A program made the translations under genes and the position numbers. From Helianthus annuus (lineage: Eukaryota > Streptophyta > Magnoliopsida > Asterales > Asteraceae), in NCBI RefSeq assembly GCF_002127325.2, contig NC_035435.2, positions 133,216,904 to 133,280,903 on the forward strand: a DNA stretch of 64,000 nucleotides, read 5' to 3'. The notes under the pieces were generated by a model that did not search any database, was not told the origin of the DNA, and saw nothing but the letters and a program-made list of their open reading frames with translations. This document shows positions 1-9,635 of the stretch, piece by piece (within the stretch, counting starts at the first letter, position 1; each line of letters starts with the position of its first letter).

Positions 1-300
1 ATATTTATACTTCTCACATCATTTGGCCTACAACTATACCACTCGAGACAACATATGCAATTTGGTAGTCAAGACAAACGCACGACAAAACCAAGATACT
101 TGATTATCTGAATAAGTATTCCACACGCTATGCGACAGGAAAAATACTTATTTGGATGTGTATTCTCAACGCCAATATGTGGCATGGATAACAGAAAACC
201 CTCACGCCATAGTCGGCAAGGTAATTTAAACAGACATGCCACCTACTATAAGCTGTTTCCACGCCAATGCGCGTCTGGTAAAAGCACGTAGTACCTTACA

Positions 301-510
301 TAAAGTGCTCATTCATGCCTAGCGCGTATAAAGCATTTTATTATATCGATAAGTGCTCATTCACGCCTAGCGCGTATAAAGTATTTTATTATATCAATAA
401 GTGTTCACTCATGCCAAGCCCGTAGAAAGCACTTTGTTACTTAAGTGTTCATTAACGCCATGCGCATTATAAAGCACTTTCTTATATCAACAAGTGTTCA
501 TATAAACATT
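301..510. repeat. Degenerate tandem repeat, about 48-bp unit
   Basis: Four units plus a partial fifth start at about 301, 350, 398, 441 and 491. Each carries AAGTGYTCAYTMAYGCC, then a GCGTATAAAG-like block, then an A/T-rich tail ending TTATATCAA. The units have diverged by substitutions and small indels, so the array is old. No ORF crosses it. It could be a subterminal repeat of a transposon whose ends lie outside the window. Confidence 0.8.
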
Positions 511-1574
511 TGTAAACACAACATAGCATCGCATTTAAACTGCATATCACGGTAAAAAACAACTCCGACACGAAATATTTTTCATAATAACAAAGTCAGA
601 TGATCAAATTATACAGCACTAAGAGTGGGCATCTTGGTAATAGATGTATTCAACCACTACTATTCCAGTGGTTATCTTGGTAATAGATGCACAACCACTG
701 ATGAAAAACCAAGTACTTGTCCCACAATTATAAAAACATTGTGCGGAACATAAATAACGCTCTAAGCACCCTTCCGAGGTCACTGAGCATAGCAAGCACT
801 TCTGCAGGGGTGCATTGTATAACATTCTTCCCGACTGCAACGTTGATTGCTATAGTCGGATCATCACTAACGACAGCTGGTACAACCGCCAGCAGTTCTA
901 CATTCGCCTAAGGTGGCATATCATCTGCATGTGCATCTATGACCACCAATGGCTACACATTACGACAACGGAGATCCCGATGACACGGACGCGTGGTAGG
1001 GATCGTCATCACATCAACATCAACTCTTTCAATGGGTTGAACGTCGTTAGCACACCATATGCTAACCAACAAAAGTCACATCAACGGGTGAATATTTATA
1101 GTAGCCCACACGACCGTGCGCACCGCTAAAGCAGGGCCGCACCTGAAAATCATCCAAAGGCGAGGCACTTAACCGCCAAAACTCAGCATGTTCCAAGGCT
1201 CATGCATGAGACCTAACCACTTACGTACAACCTGGACAAGCTCATGGTAATGCGCCAGTGCAAATGGCAACTGCCTACAACCGATCAGCGTGCGCCATGT
1301 TTGCGCAACCCATTTCCACGATGAACAATCGTAGGATATTCATTGCTCCATTATCTCCACTCACAGCTAACCACAACCAACGTGGCCGGCGACTTTCTCG
1401 CACCCGGACGACATGTAAGCCTAAAATTAGTGATCTTCACTCCCGAGCTCCTAATAAGTCTAAGTGCTCCTCCCACGCTTGCACGCGGGAGCAACACTAG
1501 ACTGGGGGACATGACGAGGTATGGTACTGGACCTAACCCGAGCGGTCGGACTTTCCTGCTATTTATCACTTTTA
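511..1574. other. Unassigned intergenic DNA, no supported gene
   Basis: Short ORFs on both strands overlap each other, have no recognisable domain and show no coding-like composition. A short direct duplication is visible: the block CTTGGTAATAGATG followed by CAACCACT occurs near 630-655 and again near 672-700. I see nothing else that can be named here, nor in 1-300. Confidence 0.5.
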
Positions 1575-1581
1575 TGTTAAA

Positions 1582-1631
<50 letters not shown>

Positions 1632-1637
1632 TTATTA
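1582..1637. repeat. (ATT)n microsatellite
   Basis: About 18 ATT units with one TTT interruption. The Ile-rich reading frame across it is an artefact of the repeat. Confidence 0.95.
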
Positions 1638-1734
1638 CGTACTAATCTGCAAAGCCCAGCGCATTGTGGTTTACATACTACACTAGGCTGTGGGCTTGTA
1701 GAGACAATCCCTAACTGGGCTTGGCCCATTGAGG

Positions 1735-1973
1735 TTAAGGTTTCCCATATCTCCTATATAAGGAGGTCTCCACCTCTTTATTAGGGTATGCAATATGGGG
1801 CAAACACTTTTGTAGCTGGAAATAGGGGATTCTTCCCCTACCGGCCGTCTCTACATCCCTGTTTTTCTCTTTTCTTCTTATTTGCAGGTCTAGGATTCGG
1901 GCGAAGAAGACGAGGTGTGGCCATATCCGTGTTCATCATCGTAGAAGTACTGACCCGCTCGGGTTCACTCTTT

Positions 1974-1977
<4 letters not shown>
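1735..1977 (+). promoter_or_regulatory. TATA box and leader-like segment, possibly from an old LTR
   Basis: CTCCTATATAAGGAGG at 1751-1766 is a strong plant TATA box inside a short palindrome. It is followed by a pyrimidine-rich segment with TTTCTCTTTTCTTCTTATTTGCAG near 1862-1886, which looks like an intron end or a retroelement leader. The segment stops at TTTTACA beside a (TA)n tract. I could not find a matching LTR partner or target duplication, so 'solo LTR' remains a guess. It could equally be the promoter of a decayed gene. Confidence 0.3.

Positions 1978-2022
<45 letters not shown>
1976..2022. repeat. (TA)n microsatellite
   Basis: Alternating TA over about 46 bp with one TG interruption. 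Confidence 0.95.
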
Positions 2023-2040
2023 CAGGCCCATCCCCCATTT

Positions 2041-2639
2041 CCTAACGGTGGAGGTATCCACACCCCCCCCCCCAAAGTATTTACACACCCCCTAACCCTA
2101 AATGACCGCCCAATACGCCTCAAACTGGCCCCACCCATACGCCCCTCATTGCCCAATACGCCTCAAACTGGTCCCTACCATCTAATTAATGCCAATCATT
2201 GGGTGTCAGCCAATGATTGGCAATGATTGGGGTGTGTGGAACTTTGTTTTGATAGGGTATTTGTATGGGGAAGTTGTGAAATATTAAGAAAATTAATATT
2301 TTGGTTTATAAAATGTTGTTATAAAAAATTGTGTTAGTATTATAAAAACTTCATATTTTTATGAAATGAATTGTGTACATTATAAAATGCCAATTTTTTT
2401 ATAAGTATTATTAAATGTCAATTTTTTTATAAAACGAATTGTATATATTATAAAATGGCAATTTTTTATGAGTATTATTAAACGTTTTATTAAATGTCAA
2501 CTTTTTTATTTATCAATTATTATTATGTGTTTAATTTTATTAAATGGGTATATTATAACGTTTTATTAAATGTCAACTTTTTTATTTTTAGTTATTATTA
2601 TGTGTTTAATTGTTTCCATAACGCAATGTGTATGTTAAA
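2041..2639. repeat. End-like block of a Mutator-associated repeat with AT-rich internal tandem repeats
   Basis: The 20-mer CCCAATACGCCTCAAACTGG occurs at 2109-2128 and 2152-2171. ACCCATACGCCCCTCATTG (2133-2151) is the inverted counterpart of CAATGAGACCCGTATGGGT at 3880-3898, so the two may be subterminal inverted repeats of one element. From about 2330 the DNA is AT-rich. It holds two diverged copies of a block built on GAATTGT.TA.ATTATAAAATG (from 2368 and 2438) and two of TTTTATTAAATGTCAACTTT (from 2493 and 2561). There is no ORF. Confidence 0.5.
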
Positions 2640-3330
2640 AAATGTCAACTTCTGAAAGTCTTTAATTGTTTTTCAATTGTCGTTTATTAACCATAACGCA
2701 ACAAGAAACATAAGTCAAAATGTAATTAAACATCGTTTTATATTAATACACAAAACATGTAACTTTGATACATAATGTAACGACTAAACCCTAAACCCTA
2801 GATCGTTAATTGTTACATATTTTTGAATTCATGTATAGTAAAACGATGGGTGCAACATACACAATATAAAGACAGCCCCGGCTGTCTTGAAATTGCGTAC
2901 CGAACCCTACTTTCCAACGGGATTCTGCTTCACATCTACCACACTGAGATGGTATAAGGGATCAGGAGGTTGGAGTAGTGGAGTCGGCATTTCGTTTATC
3001 AACCACCGTCCAGTCTTCCGCGTCTTCTCGGGATGGTGAGTGAAGTGGCATTCCCGTTGGTGGAAGGCTCGTGAGAACACTAATGAACTCCTCTCTTGGA
3101 AGGACATGTTACAGGGCAGACCGTGTTGGCTAGCGTCACTGGGAGCTGACGAGGCAACAGGCTACTCCGATAACACGTAATCCTAGATCGGCGTTCTAGT
3201 GCATGAATCTGAAATACGAACGTAGTTTCTCCATAAGAATTACGCTACCACCATCATCAAAACACCGACTTTCGATATCCTGTTAATAAAAAATACAATT
3301 TATCATTAGACTCGGCATTCGAAAATATGT
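2640..3330. repeat. Repeat copy shared with 52850-53520
   Basis: This block and the one at 52850-53520 share the same order of landmarks. These are TTTATTAACC.TAACGCAA, CATCGTTTTATATTAATACA, AACGACTAAACCCTAAACCC, GTGCATGAATCTG.AATACG, TTACGCTACCACCA and CACCGACTTTCGATATCCT. A minus-strand reading frame at 2907-3107 (66 codons) has no recognised domain; the matching part of the other copy reads differently, so I do not call it a gene. The block probably belongs to a non-coding or decayed part of a MULE-associated element. Confidence 0.6.
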
Positions 3331-3351
3331 TGTAAAAATTAAAAAAAAAAC

Positions 3352-3660
3352 AAAACACCACCACAGCCGACACACCACCACCACCATCCCAGCCGACCCA
3401 CCACCACCACCAACACAGCCGACCCACCCCACCCCCACCACCCCATCCGACCCACCACAACCACCATCACCCCAGCCGACCCACCACCACCCCAGCCGAC
3501 CCACCACCACCACCACCCCAGCCGACCCACCATCACCACAGCCTACCCACCACTACCACCACAGCCGACCCACCACCACCACCCCAGCCGTTCCACCCCC
3601 CCCACCACCACAACCACAACCACAACCCCAACACCACAACCACAACTCCAACACCACCAC
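3352..3660. repeat. CCACC/CAGCCGACC minisatellite, copy 1
   Basis: Imperfect units of CAGCCGACCCACCACCACC are repeated about ten times and then grade into CCACAACCACAAC. Similar arrays sit at 6411-6821 and 60951-61480. All three are followed on the right by a related non-repetitive block containing AAATAAAACCA. Gly/Val/Trp-rich or Pro/His-rich frames across it are repeat artefacts. Confidence 0.85.
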
Positions 3661-4065
3661 AAACCGCCAAAATAAAACCACAAAAAAGAAGGGTAAACAA
3701 ACCTTGAATATTCCGACCGTATAGACTGATACGAGAGCGAAAACCACAAAAAAGAGACGCGTGTGGTCCCCTCCCGGATTGTCATTGTGTGGTCCAGAAC
3801 TCGTCCAAAAAATAACTTTTGGATTTGGATATGTACTTGTTCTTGGTTAAAGTATAAAAAGGAAGGTGAAACTGAACTTCAATGAGACCCGTATGGGTCG
3901 ATGAGAGGCATATGCAAGTGGGGTGTCATAAATGTCCTGTTAACTTTTCAGAAAAGGTAGGTGGATATGGGTCTCATCGGGCTATACGAGGCATATGGGC
4001 TGAAAAGTTGTCAGGATCCGTACGCACCATACGCGCGTATGGGCCTATGAGCGGCATATTGGTTT

Positions 4066-4095
<30 letters not shown>
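3661..4095. repeat. Shared flank of the CCACC minisatellite with CAATGAG...CGTAT repeats and a poly(T) tract
   Basis: AAATAAAACCACAAA, then GACCGTATAGACTGATACG (3716-3734) and GTGTGGTCC lead to CAATGAGACCCGTATGGGT at 3880-3898. Degenerate copies of CAATGAG/CCTATGAG plus GGCATAT follow to 4060, then about 27 T residues (4069-4095). The same series follows the other two CCACC arrays (6822-7060 and 61481-61760), which marks it as part of one repeat family rather than chance. Confidence 0.6.
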
Positions 4096-4099
<4 letters not shown>

Positions 4100-4188
4100 C
4101 TTGTATATGTTGGTTGCAAATATCAGGTATTTTTGTCATCCTTACTTGCCACAGAAATGTACACCATCTTCACAATCACAAATTCACA

Positions 4189-4631
4189 ATGGTTTTTTGC
4201 AAATGTGGTAGGACGGCTGCACTGAGAACATCTTGGACTGAAGCTAATCCCGGACGTCAATTTTACACTTATCACAGTATGGTATGTTTTCAATGTATTT
4301 TTTCCATTAACCCTTGTATATTAGTGATTTATTTTTTTCGTGAGAGCGTTCTAAGTGCAACTTCTTTGTGTGGGTCGATCCTCCCATGTGTCGTCGGGCA
4401 TGTGTGGTCATCAAAGAACTAATGGATACGAAGGCTGTGCTGAAAAACGAAGTCAATTTTTTGAGAGAGGAGGTTCGAATTTATAAATTGCAAGAAGCGG
4501 AATTTGAAGAATTTCATTTAAGTGTTGTTCGTAAGAGGGGAACGTTGGTTGATAATCAGTTGGATTTTTTTTTGTGTTGTTTGTCTTGTTATTTTTCATT
4601 GTTAGTATGTAAGTTTATGCAAGACATGTAA
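4189..4631 (+). CDS. GRF-type zinc-finger protein, two exons, probably repeat-borne
   Basis: Exon 1 (4189-4281) starts at ATG and encodes C-K-C-G followed by the NPGR-x-F signature. A 74-nt intron follows (donor GTATGT at 4282, acceptor TCTAAG ending 4355). Exon 2 (4356-4631) continues in phase with CNFFVWVDPPMC and then a charged helix of about 45 residues likely to form a coiled coil. Total about 122 residues, the usual size for small plant GRF proteins. GRF domains bind DNA or RNA through a zinc held by three Cys and a further Cys/His. Here the residue expected to be the third Cys, just after the Phe-Tyr pair, is Tyr, so zinc binding may be lost. The last 25 residues are hydrophobic and may be read-through. 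It sits among transposon repeats, so I infer it is carried by a mobile element and not a single-copy host gene. Exons were inferred by eye. Confidence 0.6.
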
Positions 4632-4938
4632 TCGAATATTAGTTATAAATGCCGTCTTTTTATATATATTAAGTTTTAAAAAAAATGTAATCAAATATTG
4701 TGTTGTTTGTCTTGTTATTTTTCATTGTTATTATATATACTAAGTTTTTTAAAAAAAATGTTGTTTTTTAAAATAAGTCAACTAAGCATAAATAACTAAG
4801 CATAAATAACAAAACGAACAAACATTCATCAAGTTACAAATGTTTAAACATACCAAAATAAACAAAAAGAAATAAATATTTGTTCATACATGTCCACAAA
4901 TGTTTAACAAAATAAAATCCACCCAACAAATACAAATA
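4632..4938. other. AT-rich spacer with a duplicated 35-bp block
   Basis: GTTGTTTGTCTTGTTATTTT followed by TCATTGTTA occurs at about 4577-4605 and again at about 4701-4730, each ending in a run leading to AAGTTT. The rest is AT-rich spacer between the convergent GRF (+) and Athila-ORF1-like (-) frames. No other feature is visible. Confidence 0.5.
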
Positions 4939-6305
4939 CTAATCCTCCATCTCCTCATCGATGTCGTCAGAATCATGCCCACCACCTGCCTGCGTCCCGG
5001 ACGGACCTGCTTCCATGTCGAAACCCGGATACACTCGTGGATGTGGCGCCGGTCGGGTACGTCTCTCGGCCTCACTAGCCATCACCCACTCCATCAAATC
5101 CTCCATCCGGTCCATCCGCATGTCCATCCGCTGAAACTGCTGTGTCCAGCTGGCCATCATACCATCCTGACCCGCCACCAGCCTCTCAAGGAGACGTTGG
5201 GTGGACTGAGGCAACCGCACTGCATGATAAACGCGTTGTGGAATCTATGGCGGCTCCTGCGGATCCCCTTGGTCAACTTGAGGCTCCATGTCTCCATCCA
5301 TAGCAGGCACGTCACCAATATGCGGCATCTCCACCTCCCCAGCTTCGAGCAGTGCCTGGTGGACTATCAGTTGGGGTTCATAAATCTATTGGTGTTCGTC
5401 AACAAACCGATGCCCAATATCCGGAAAGTTCACCGCAATCTTCATCCCTCTCATCGTCCTAAGATCTAAGGGCTCATGTGGTGCTGGGGCCGGCATATCC
5501 TCAAGGAATGGGTAATACAGACCGCAATGCTGGGCAATACGCGTGATAAACGCCCCTCCAATCAAACGGCTACGCGTCTGCCGTTTGCCGTACGAGGCGA
5601 AATACTCCGCCAGACAGCGTTGGAGGGCGCACGGTGTGCCTGTATATAAGCAGTACAGAAAGAACAGATCCACCTTCGTGACCCACTCGTTGCTTTTGCC
5701 ACGCGCAGAGATCGACATGGCAATGCATCGGTGTATGTAGCGAACGAGTGTGTCAGGAATCGCAGAAACTCGGGCCTTCTTACCAAAGGGTCCAGGACCT
5801 AGAGTGGGCCACCAAGCAAACAACTGATCATCAGGCATAGCCCAAATCGCGGTGGTATAGATGTCCTAAACCAACTCATCGGTATAGAACCCGATGGCAA
5901 CAACAACAAACAGAAAGATACCTCGGGAGGCGGTGCTTCCACGTTCGGATCGTCCATATCCGAATTAGGCCGGTCAGCCGGCCGTGGACGAAACACGAAT
6001 GTGGACAGAAACTCCACCATCATGGTCCTATAATACGACCCAGCCGCCACCAAAAACATGCGATCCCACGGGGAATTCTCCCTGATCAAACCCCGGGCTC
6101 TCTCCTCCTCCCCGACCTCCCGTAAAGCCTCCCATGACAACACCCTCTGCCGACCCACCTTCATTTGTCGCAACCTGTTAAAACGTTTATACTCCCTAGA
6201 ATTGTTCGGGTAGTCCATATAGGGAATACCCAAACAATCACCCCCGGCCATCTCATCGAATCCAGGCACCTGTACCGCACCAAACTCCTCCTCATCTGAC
6301 GACAT
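4939..6305 (-). pseudogene. Athila ORF1-like / putative plant transposon protein, broken
   Basis: The minus-strand frame starts at ATG 6305. Its first 150 residues include a helical segment and a segment typical of the Athila ORF1 family: FLSTFVFRPRP, then an acidic linker, then PPEVSF. Near 5900-5925 the frame shifts; the second part (5898 down to 4939) carries the family core with AIGFYTDE, RYIHRCIAMSI, FLYCLYTGTPC and a hydrophobic GLYYPFLE segment. Three in-frame stops interrupt it (5866-5868, 5386-5388, 5245-5247). The last part is Met-rich (MDMRMDRMEDLMEW) with an acidic tail DSDDIDEEMED. The family is found in Athila retroelements and in repeat-associated proteins; its role is unknown to me. 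No LTR, PBS or reverse transcriptase accompanies it, so it is either a fragment of an Athila element or a gene carried by another transposon. The 5' side is the CCACC repeat at 6411. Confidence 0.6.
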
Positions 6306-6410
6306 ATCTGCAAAAATTAATATATAATACGTGTCATATTATAAACTTTTTACAATTTTTATAAAATTGTAACAAATTTCTAACAAATTAACATCTAAAT
6401 AATCGACAAA

Positions 6411-6821
6411 CCACCACCACCACAACAACCACCAACACCACAACCACAACCACCACCACCAGCACAACCACCACCACCACAGCCGCCTAACCACCACCAC
6501 AGCCACCACCACACCCGCCTAACCACCACCACAGCCGTCAATAACCACCACCACAACCACCACCACCACCGTCAAACCCCCACCACCACCACAGCCGCCT
6601 AACCACCACCACCACCACCACCACAGCCACCACCACACCCGCCTAACCACCACCACAGCCGTCAATAACCACCACCAAAACGACGACCACCACCACCACC
6701 ACCACCACCGTCAAACCCCCACCGCCGTCAATCCCCCACCGCCGTCAAACCCAACACCGCCGTCAATCCCCCACCGCCGTCAAACCCAACACCAACACTA
6801 GCGTCAAACCCAACACCACCG
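6411..6821. repeat. CCACC/AGCCGCCTAACC minisatellite, copy 2
   Basis: Units of CCACCACCACAGCC with interspersed GCCTAACC and GCCGTCAAT. An internal block of about 140 bp (6480-6560 and 6595-6680) is itself repeated. The last part is GCCGTCAAACCCAACACC-like, as in 61400-61475. The same AAATAAA and GACCGTATAGGTTGATACG (6896-6914) block follows. Confidence 0.85.
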
Positions 6822-7099
6822 GCCATAATTTAAAAAAAAAACAAAATAAATAAAGGAAAGATGAAATAATACTCTAACCTTTTATGAAAATATGGACCGT
6901 ATAGGTTGATACGTTCTAAGCCGAGCTATATGAGAGAGACAGTGTGTGTTTCTTGGTGTTTTAGTTTGTGGGGTTAAAATGTTTTAGATCTATTCTCTAT
7001 TTGGTCAAACCTGAAAAGTAGTTTTAATCAATGAGGGGCGTATAGGACAATAAGGGGCATATAGGAGTTGTTGTTAAAGCGTATGAAGTGTATAAAGGA
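6822..7099. repeat. Shared flank of CCACC minisatellite, copy 2
   Basis: It contains GACCGTATAGGTTGATACG, TTTTAGATCTA and then CAATGAGGGGCGTATAGGAC and GGGGCATATAGGAGTTGTTG. The same order is seen at 3661-3900 and 61481-61760. No ORF. Confidence 0.55.
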
Positions 7100-7240
7100 T
7101 ATACTTTAACCAATTTATCAGCTCCTATACAGAAGGATAAACTGGTTAAGGCTTGTGTGTTCTATGCGAGATGTGCGAGTTTGAAACCCGGGGGAGGCCG
7201 GTCCGATACAGAAAGACCCCTCCCTTTTTATTTGACCATT
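7100..7240 (+). repeat. SINE-like segment with Pol III A and B box-like motifs, copy 1
   Basis: TGGTTAAGGCT at 7143-7153 fits an internal A box and GTTTGAAACC at 7179-7188 fits a B box, with starts 36 bp apart. A run of T residues about 30 bp further on could be a Pol III terminator. A second copy at 61760-61920 has the better B box GTTCGAAACC at the same spacing. I infer a tRNA-derived SINE or SINE remnant. No target duplication could be defined because the same flanks occur in both copies, so the boxes may simply be part of the larger repeat. Confidence 0.35.
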
Positions 7241-7615
7241 TTTATTAAAAATAATAAATAATAATAAATAATAATAATAATAATAACAATAAATAATAAC
7301 AATAACAATAATAACAATAATAATAATAATAAATAATAATAACAACAACAATAATAATAATAAATAATAAATAATAATAATAACAATAATAAATAATAAT
7401 AATAATAATAATAATAAATAATAATAATAATAATAATATCAATAATAATAAATAACAATAATAATAACAATAATAAATAATAACAATAACAATAATAATA
7501 AACAATAACAACAATAATAATAATAACAACAATAAATAATAACAATAACAACAATAAATAATAAATAATAATAATAACAATAAATAATAATGATAACAAC
7601 AACAACAACAACAAC

Positions 7616-7672
<57 letters not shown>

Positions 7673-7707
7673 TATTAATAACTAATAATAATAATAACAA
7701 CAATAAA
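7241..7707. repeat. Long (AAT)n/(AAC)n compound microsatellite
   Basis: About 465 bp of AAT, AAC and AAAT units in irregular order. The Leu/Tyr/Ile-only frames across it are artefacts. Confidence 0.95.
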
Positions 7708-7753
7708 GAATTTCACGAAAAGGAATTTGTTAACTTGGCAAAGGTGTTAGTAG

Positions 7754-8341
7754 ATGTATCGTATTACACAGGGTAGGGCGTTAGTAGATAGTAATAGAAA
7801 TTCACGAAAAAGAATTTGTTAACTTGGCAAAGGTGTAACATCCGTGAAATATAGTGTATGCAACAATTTTTTTTAAAAAAATATTAATTAGGGTGTTTTA
7901 TAACATAAAAGCCCTTAATTACCACATAAAATTGTTAAAAAAATTAATTTCATATGAGTCGTATAGGGCAATGAGACCCATATACAACTCCTATAAGGTG
8001 CTCATTGATCAATAAGCCTCCCCTGGTTGACACCTTATGAATGTCTCATTGGTGTCACTCATAAGGTGTCAACCAAGAGAGGCTTATTGATCAATGAGCA
8101 CCTTATAGGAGTTGTATATGGGTCTCATTGCCCTATACGACTCATATGAAATTAATTTTTTTAACAATTTTATGTGGTAATTAAGGGCTTTTATGTTATA
8201 AAACACCCTAATTAATATTTTTTTTTAAATTATTGCATACACTATATTTCACGGATGTTACACCTTGCCAAGTTAACAAATTCTTTTTTGTGAAGTTCTA
8301 TTACTATCTACTAACGCTCTACCCTGTGTAATACGATACAT
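7754..8341. repeat. Near-perfect palindrome with arms of about 285 bp
   Basis: The left arm (7754-8040) is the reverse complement of the right arm (8059-8341) with only a few mismatches and small indels, around an 18-nt spacer (8041-8058). The right arm continues into the tail of an OTU/MULE gene and matches the 3' flank of the MULE gene at 62100-62270, including CACTATATTTCACGGATGTT. The arms also contain CAATGAGCACC and GGTCTCATTG motifs of the local repeat family. A duplicated 45-bp piece lies just outside the left arm (about 7708-7753 against 7798-7840). I infer that a MULE end was duplicated in inverted orientation. Confidence 0.9.
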
Positions 8342-8435
8342 GTACATTGTCACCCATTCATAGCTTCTATACGTCGGTGAGGTATTTCAAAGTCCATTTC
8401 GTACCGAAATCGGGCAATCATCCCGTTAACTTAGC
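8266..8435 (-). pseudogene. 3' end of a MULE OTU-domain gene, truncated
   Basis: On the minus strand this matches the C-terminal coding part and stop region of the OTU gene at 62190-62360 along its length (for example AAAGTCCATTT, GGGC.ATCATCC, TGTACATTGTC.CCCATTC, ATTACTA, CCTACCCTGTG). It has several frame breaks and ends abruptly at the (AAT)n array at 8436. It is the remnant of a second copy of the same MULE family. Confidence 0.7.
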
Positions 8436-8560
<125 letters not shown>

Positions 8561-8667
8561 GAGTAAACTGCAATTTTACACCCTGTGGTTAGGGGTGATT
8601 GGCACCCTTATCCCCCCTAAGGAAATAATTGCAATTTTACCCCCCACTGTTTGCTGTTATGTTGCAA

Positions 8668-9621
8668 TGTTAGGATCTAAGGCTCTCATGATTGTGTTTG
8701 TTTGTATAAATTGAACAGTAAGAACATATGAAATGATGTAAAGTGCAGTGGAAATGGATACAAACTTTGTAAACACAATCAAAGAAGAGAATAGTGTAAT
8801 AAACAATTGCTTTTCATCAGTTGAAAGGTTACAAAGCAAATCAAAAGATTACAAGCATGCTTACATAACTAAACTCCCCCTCAGCCTGATACCTCAAGGT
8901 TGGTTGCACAAGATGAAAGGATTGGACTGAAGAAGAAGAATCCACTCAGTCAATCAAATGTAACAGTACAGAGTACCGTTATATTTATAGGCAATCCAAT
9001 CCACTGACGCATCTCAGCTAACGTCACCATGAAAGCGACATCTAACAACCTAACAAACTCTATCTACTGATCTATACAACTACTGCTTTGCTAACTACTG
9101 ACATTGATTGTACTTAAAAACCACTGATGTATAAACACTGATTCTTCATTCCACTGTTGAAGTCGACCACTGATGTTGAGCATCAGTGCTTTCTTCAAAG
9201 GGTGATCAGGCCTTGAAAGAGCAGTACTTTGGTTCTTCACCAGTGCTTGGAATTCATCAGTAGATTGAGCTTCAGCCTTCAAACTTCATCAGTACTTTGG
9301 CTTACATTACATAAAGAGAATCAAAACTGCTACTGCATCCTTCCACTGCTGTGAACCCAGCAGCACTTGTCATGATCAGCAGTGCTTGACTCAAGGCAGT
9401 AGATTGGGCAGCAGAGCTTTTAGTCTTCATCAGTCCTTGTGTAGAATCAGCAGTTGTAGGTCAGCAGTTGTTTATAGAAGCAGTACTTTGGAGCATATCA
9501 GATGTTTGAGCCACATTCAAGGGGAAGGTTTAGTGCAAACTGCTTCTTATGATGAATCCACTTTTCTGAACCAGTTTTGGCTTTACATCATCTGTTCCTC
9601 TGGTAGGGTTCAATCCCAACA
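8668..9621 (-). repeat. Element A 3' LTR (left)
   Basis: 954 bp, 5'-TGTTAGG...CCCAACA-3' on the plus strand. It contains many imperfect copies of CAGCAGTGCTT and CAGTACTTTGG between 9170 and 9520. A TATA box reads CTATAAATAT on the minus strand (8981-8990). Confidence 0.93.
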
Positions 9622-9622
9622 A

Positions 9623-9633
9623 TCTCCCCCTGG
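9623..9633 (-). promoter_or_regulatory. Element A polypurine tract
   Basis: TCTCCCCCTGG on the plus strand reads CCAGGGGGAGA on the minus strand, immediately before the 3' LTR. This is the typical copia plus-strand primer. Confidence 0.85.
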
Positions 9634-9635
9634 AA

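Noticed and set aside
301..510. CRISPR array
   Set aside because: Contiguous diverged units without unique spacers, in plant DNA.
1575..1977. A 400-bp solo LTR (TGTTAA...TTTACA)
   Set aside because: Flanks TTTTA and TATAT do not match, and both ends sit beside microsatellites.
2784..2801. Interstitial telomere or chromosome end
   Set aside because: Only two units, present in both copies of a dispersed repeat.
3257..3785. Gly/Val/Trp-rich minus-strand frames
   Set aside because: They follow the CCACC minisatellite and have no independent coding evidence. The same holds for 61066-61311 and 26536-26910.
7228..7703. Long Leu/Tyr/Ile-only reading frames
   Set aside because: They read (AAT)n/(AAC)n microsatellite. 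The same applies to 8430-8590 and 52469-52714.
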